Assembly: GCA_035459025.1 (NCBI GenBank) | Contig: DATHYT010000090.1 | Coordinates: forward strand, 23,020 to 87,019 | Direction: 5' to 3' | DNA from: JAABQT01 sp035459025 | GTDB taxonomy: Bacteria > Pseudomonadota > Gammaproteobacteria > Burkholderiales > SG8-39 | Length of the DNA stretch: 64,000 nt | Shown: positions 62,919 to 64,000 of the stretch, one piece after another | Position numbering within the stretch: position 1 is the first letter of the stretch | How the letters are laid out: the number at the start of each line of letters is the position of its first letter | Translations under genes and position numbers: made by a program | The notes under the pieces: generated by a model | What the model was told of the DNA's origin: nothing | Database searches by the model: none | What the model saw: only the letters and a program-made list of their open reading frames with translations

Positions 62919-64000
62919 ATGGCAGAAATCGCCGCGCTCGCCGTCGCGCTGGCCGCCCTCGGCGTCGTGGTATGGCTTGCGCTGCGCCTGCAGGGTGCGG
63001 CGGAGAAGAAGCACCGCGAAATGCTCACCGACCTGCACGACGGGCTCACCAGGCAGGGCGACCGCCTGGGCGCGCAGCTCGGCGAGCTGCGCGAGGCGGT
63101 GGCAGCCAAGCTCGATGCGCGCCTCGACCAGATCTCGCTGCGGGTCAACGAGCGGCTCGACGAAGGCTTCAGGAAGACCAACGAGACCTTCGTCAACGTC
63201 ATGCAGCGCCTGGCGACCATCGACGAGGCGCAGAAGAAGATCGAGACCCTGACCGGCAGCGTGGTGAGCCTGCAGGAGCTGCTGGGCGACAAGCGCTCGC
63301 GCGGCGCGTTCGGCGAGGTGCAGCTCGAGGCGCTGGTCAGGAACGTGCTGCCGACGCAGGCCTTCGAGATGCAGTACACCCTGTCCAACGGCACGCGCGT
63401 GGACTGCGCGCTGCGCCTGCCCGCGCCCACCGGCCTGGTGTGCGTGGACTCGAAGTTCCCGCTGGAGAACTACAAGCTGATGCTCGATCCGAAGGCGAAC
63501 GAGCTCGAGCGCGCCGGCGCGCAAAAGGCGTTCCGCGCCGACGTGAAGCGGCACGTCGACGCCATCGCCTCCAAGTACATCATCGAGGGCGAGACCTCGG
63601 ACGGCGCGGTGATGTTCGTGCCCGCGGAAGCCGTGTTCGCCGAGATCCACGCCTACCACGCCGAGGTGGTGGACTACGCCATCGGCAAGCGGGTGTGGAT
63701 CGTGTCGCCGACCACGCTGATGGCGGTGCTCAATACCGCGCGCGCCGTGCTGAAGGACGTGGAAACGCGCAAGCAGATCCACGTCATCAAGGAAGCGCTC
63801 GCGCGCCTGGCGGTCGAATTCGGCCGGTTCGACGAGCGCATGAAGGAGCTCGCGCGCCACATCCGCCAGGCGGCCGAGGACGTCGATCGCATCCAGACCA
63901 CCGGCGGCAAGATCTCGCAGCAGTTCCAGAGAATCGAGGCCGCCGAGGTGGACGACGCGCCCGTCGCCGAGGTGGTGCGGCTGGAAGAGGGGCGCAAGCC
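62919..64000 (+). CDS. rmuC: DNA recombination protein RmuC, 3'-truncated
   Basis: The frame is open from the ATG at 62919 to the right edge (about 360 residues). An N-terminal TM anchor (about 3-24) precedes a coiled coil (about 28-115) and the RmuC nuclease-like domain (about 120-330), with RGAFGEVQLEALVRNVLP, CVDSKFPLENYKLM and SPTTLMAVLNTARAVLKD. RmuC limits DNA inversions and acts in recombination. TAGAAT at 62908-62913, over the ybbP stop, is five bases before the ATG. Confidence 0.93.
   Translation, partial: MAEIAALAVALAALGVVVWLALRLQGAAEKKHREMLTDLHDGLTRQGDRLGAQLGELREAVAAKLDARLDQISLRVNERLDEGFRKTNETFVNVMQRLATIDEAQKKIETLTGSVVSLQELLGDKRSRGAFGEVQLEALVRNVLPTQAFEMQYTLSNGTRVDCALRLPAPTGLVCVDSKFPLENYKLMLDPKANELERAGAQKAFRADVKRHVDAIASKYIIEGETSDGAVMFVPAEAVFAEIHAYHAEVVDYAIGKRVWIVSPTTLMAVLNTARAVLKDVETRKQIHVIKEALARLAVEFGRFDERMKELARHIRQAAEDVDRIQTTGGKISQQFQRIEAAEVDDAPVAEVVRLEEGRK

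Overview
The window is about 64 kb of GC-rich, tightly packed bacterial chromosome. Start codons are often GTG (one TTG, one probable CTG) and many genes overlap by ATGA or GTGA. The gene content (DUF3106, DUF3619 and DUF2069 proteins, the order pepA-holC-valS, lptFG, ilvIHC-psd-pssA-leuA, and tesA divergent from ybbA-ybbP) points to a betaproteobacterium. I cannot name a genus. I saw no tRNA, rRNA, CRISPR array, insertion sequence or phage gene.

Layout. (1) 1-1795: end of a formyl-CoA transferase gene coupled to a formyltetrahydrofolate-hydrolase-like gene. (2) 1920-13423: a signalling island on one strand with a CHASE2 Ser/Thr kinase, PP2C phosphatase, FHA protein, CHASE2 adenylate cyclase, class II cyclic-nucleotide phosphodiesterase, GAF-PilB/GspE ATPase and GAF-HD-GYP protein. 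(3) 13411-22085: a SPINDLY-type TPR glycosyltransferase, a type IV pilin gene with an exact sigma-54 promoter, and a coupled minus-strand operon moaC-macA-macB(ATPase)-macB(permease)-TMTC-like membrane protein. (4) 22128-35987: BepA-like protease, ChrB, a small Tat/FecR pair, MFS-valS-holC-pepA, lptFG, and an ECF sigma operon. (5) 36022-46570: branched-chain amino acid and phospholipid synthesis (ilvIHC, psd, pssA, leuA with a Leu-rich leader ORF), rnk, a CitE-like lyase, wrbA, yihY and pyrF. (6) 46638-50502: typA, moxR and a deacetylase-like gene. (7) 50605-59177: a selenium island. (8) 59164-64000: tesA, ybbA-ybbP and the start of rmuC.

The most interesting part is the selenium island. A PhnDCE1E2-type importer (probably for a selenium oxyanion), SenB (selenosugar synthase), SenA (selenoneine synthase), MnmH/SelU (tRNA 2-selenouridine synthase), an unassigned SAM methyltransferase and SelD sit together with a stand-alone LysR DNA-binding domain. 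SelD would make selenophosphate, which SenB/SenA and MnmH would share. Several of these genes start in very short divergent gaps with a -10-like box and no Shine-Dalgarno sequence.

The second point of interest is the signalling island, where Ser/Thr phosphorylation, cAMP and c-di-GMP modules run into type IV pilus genes flanked by two glycosyltransferase-like proteins.
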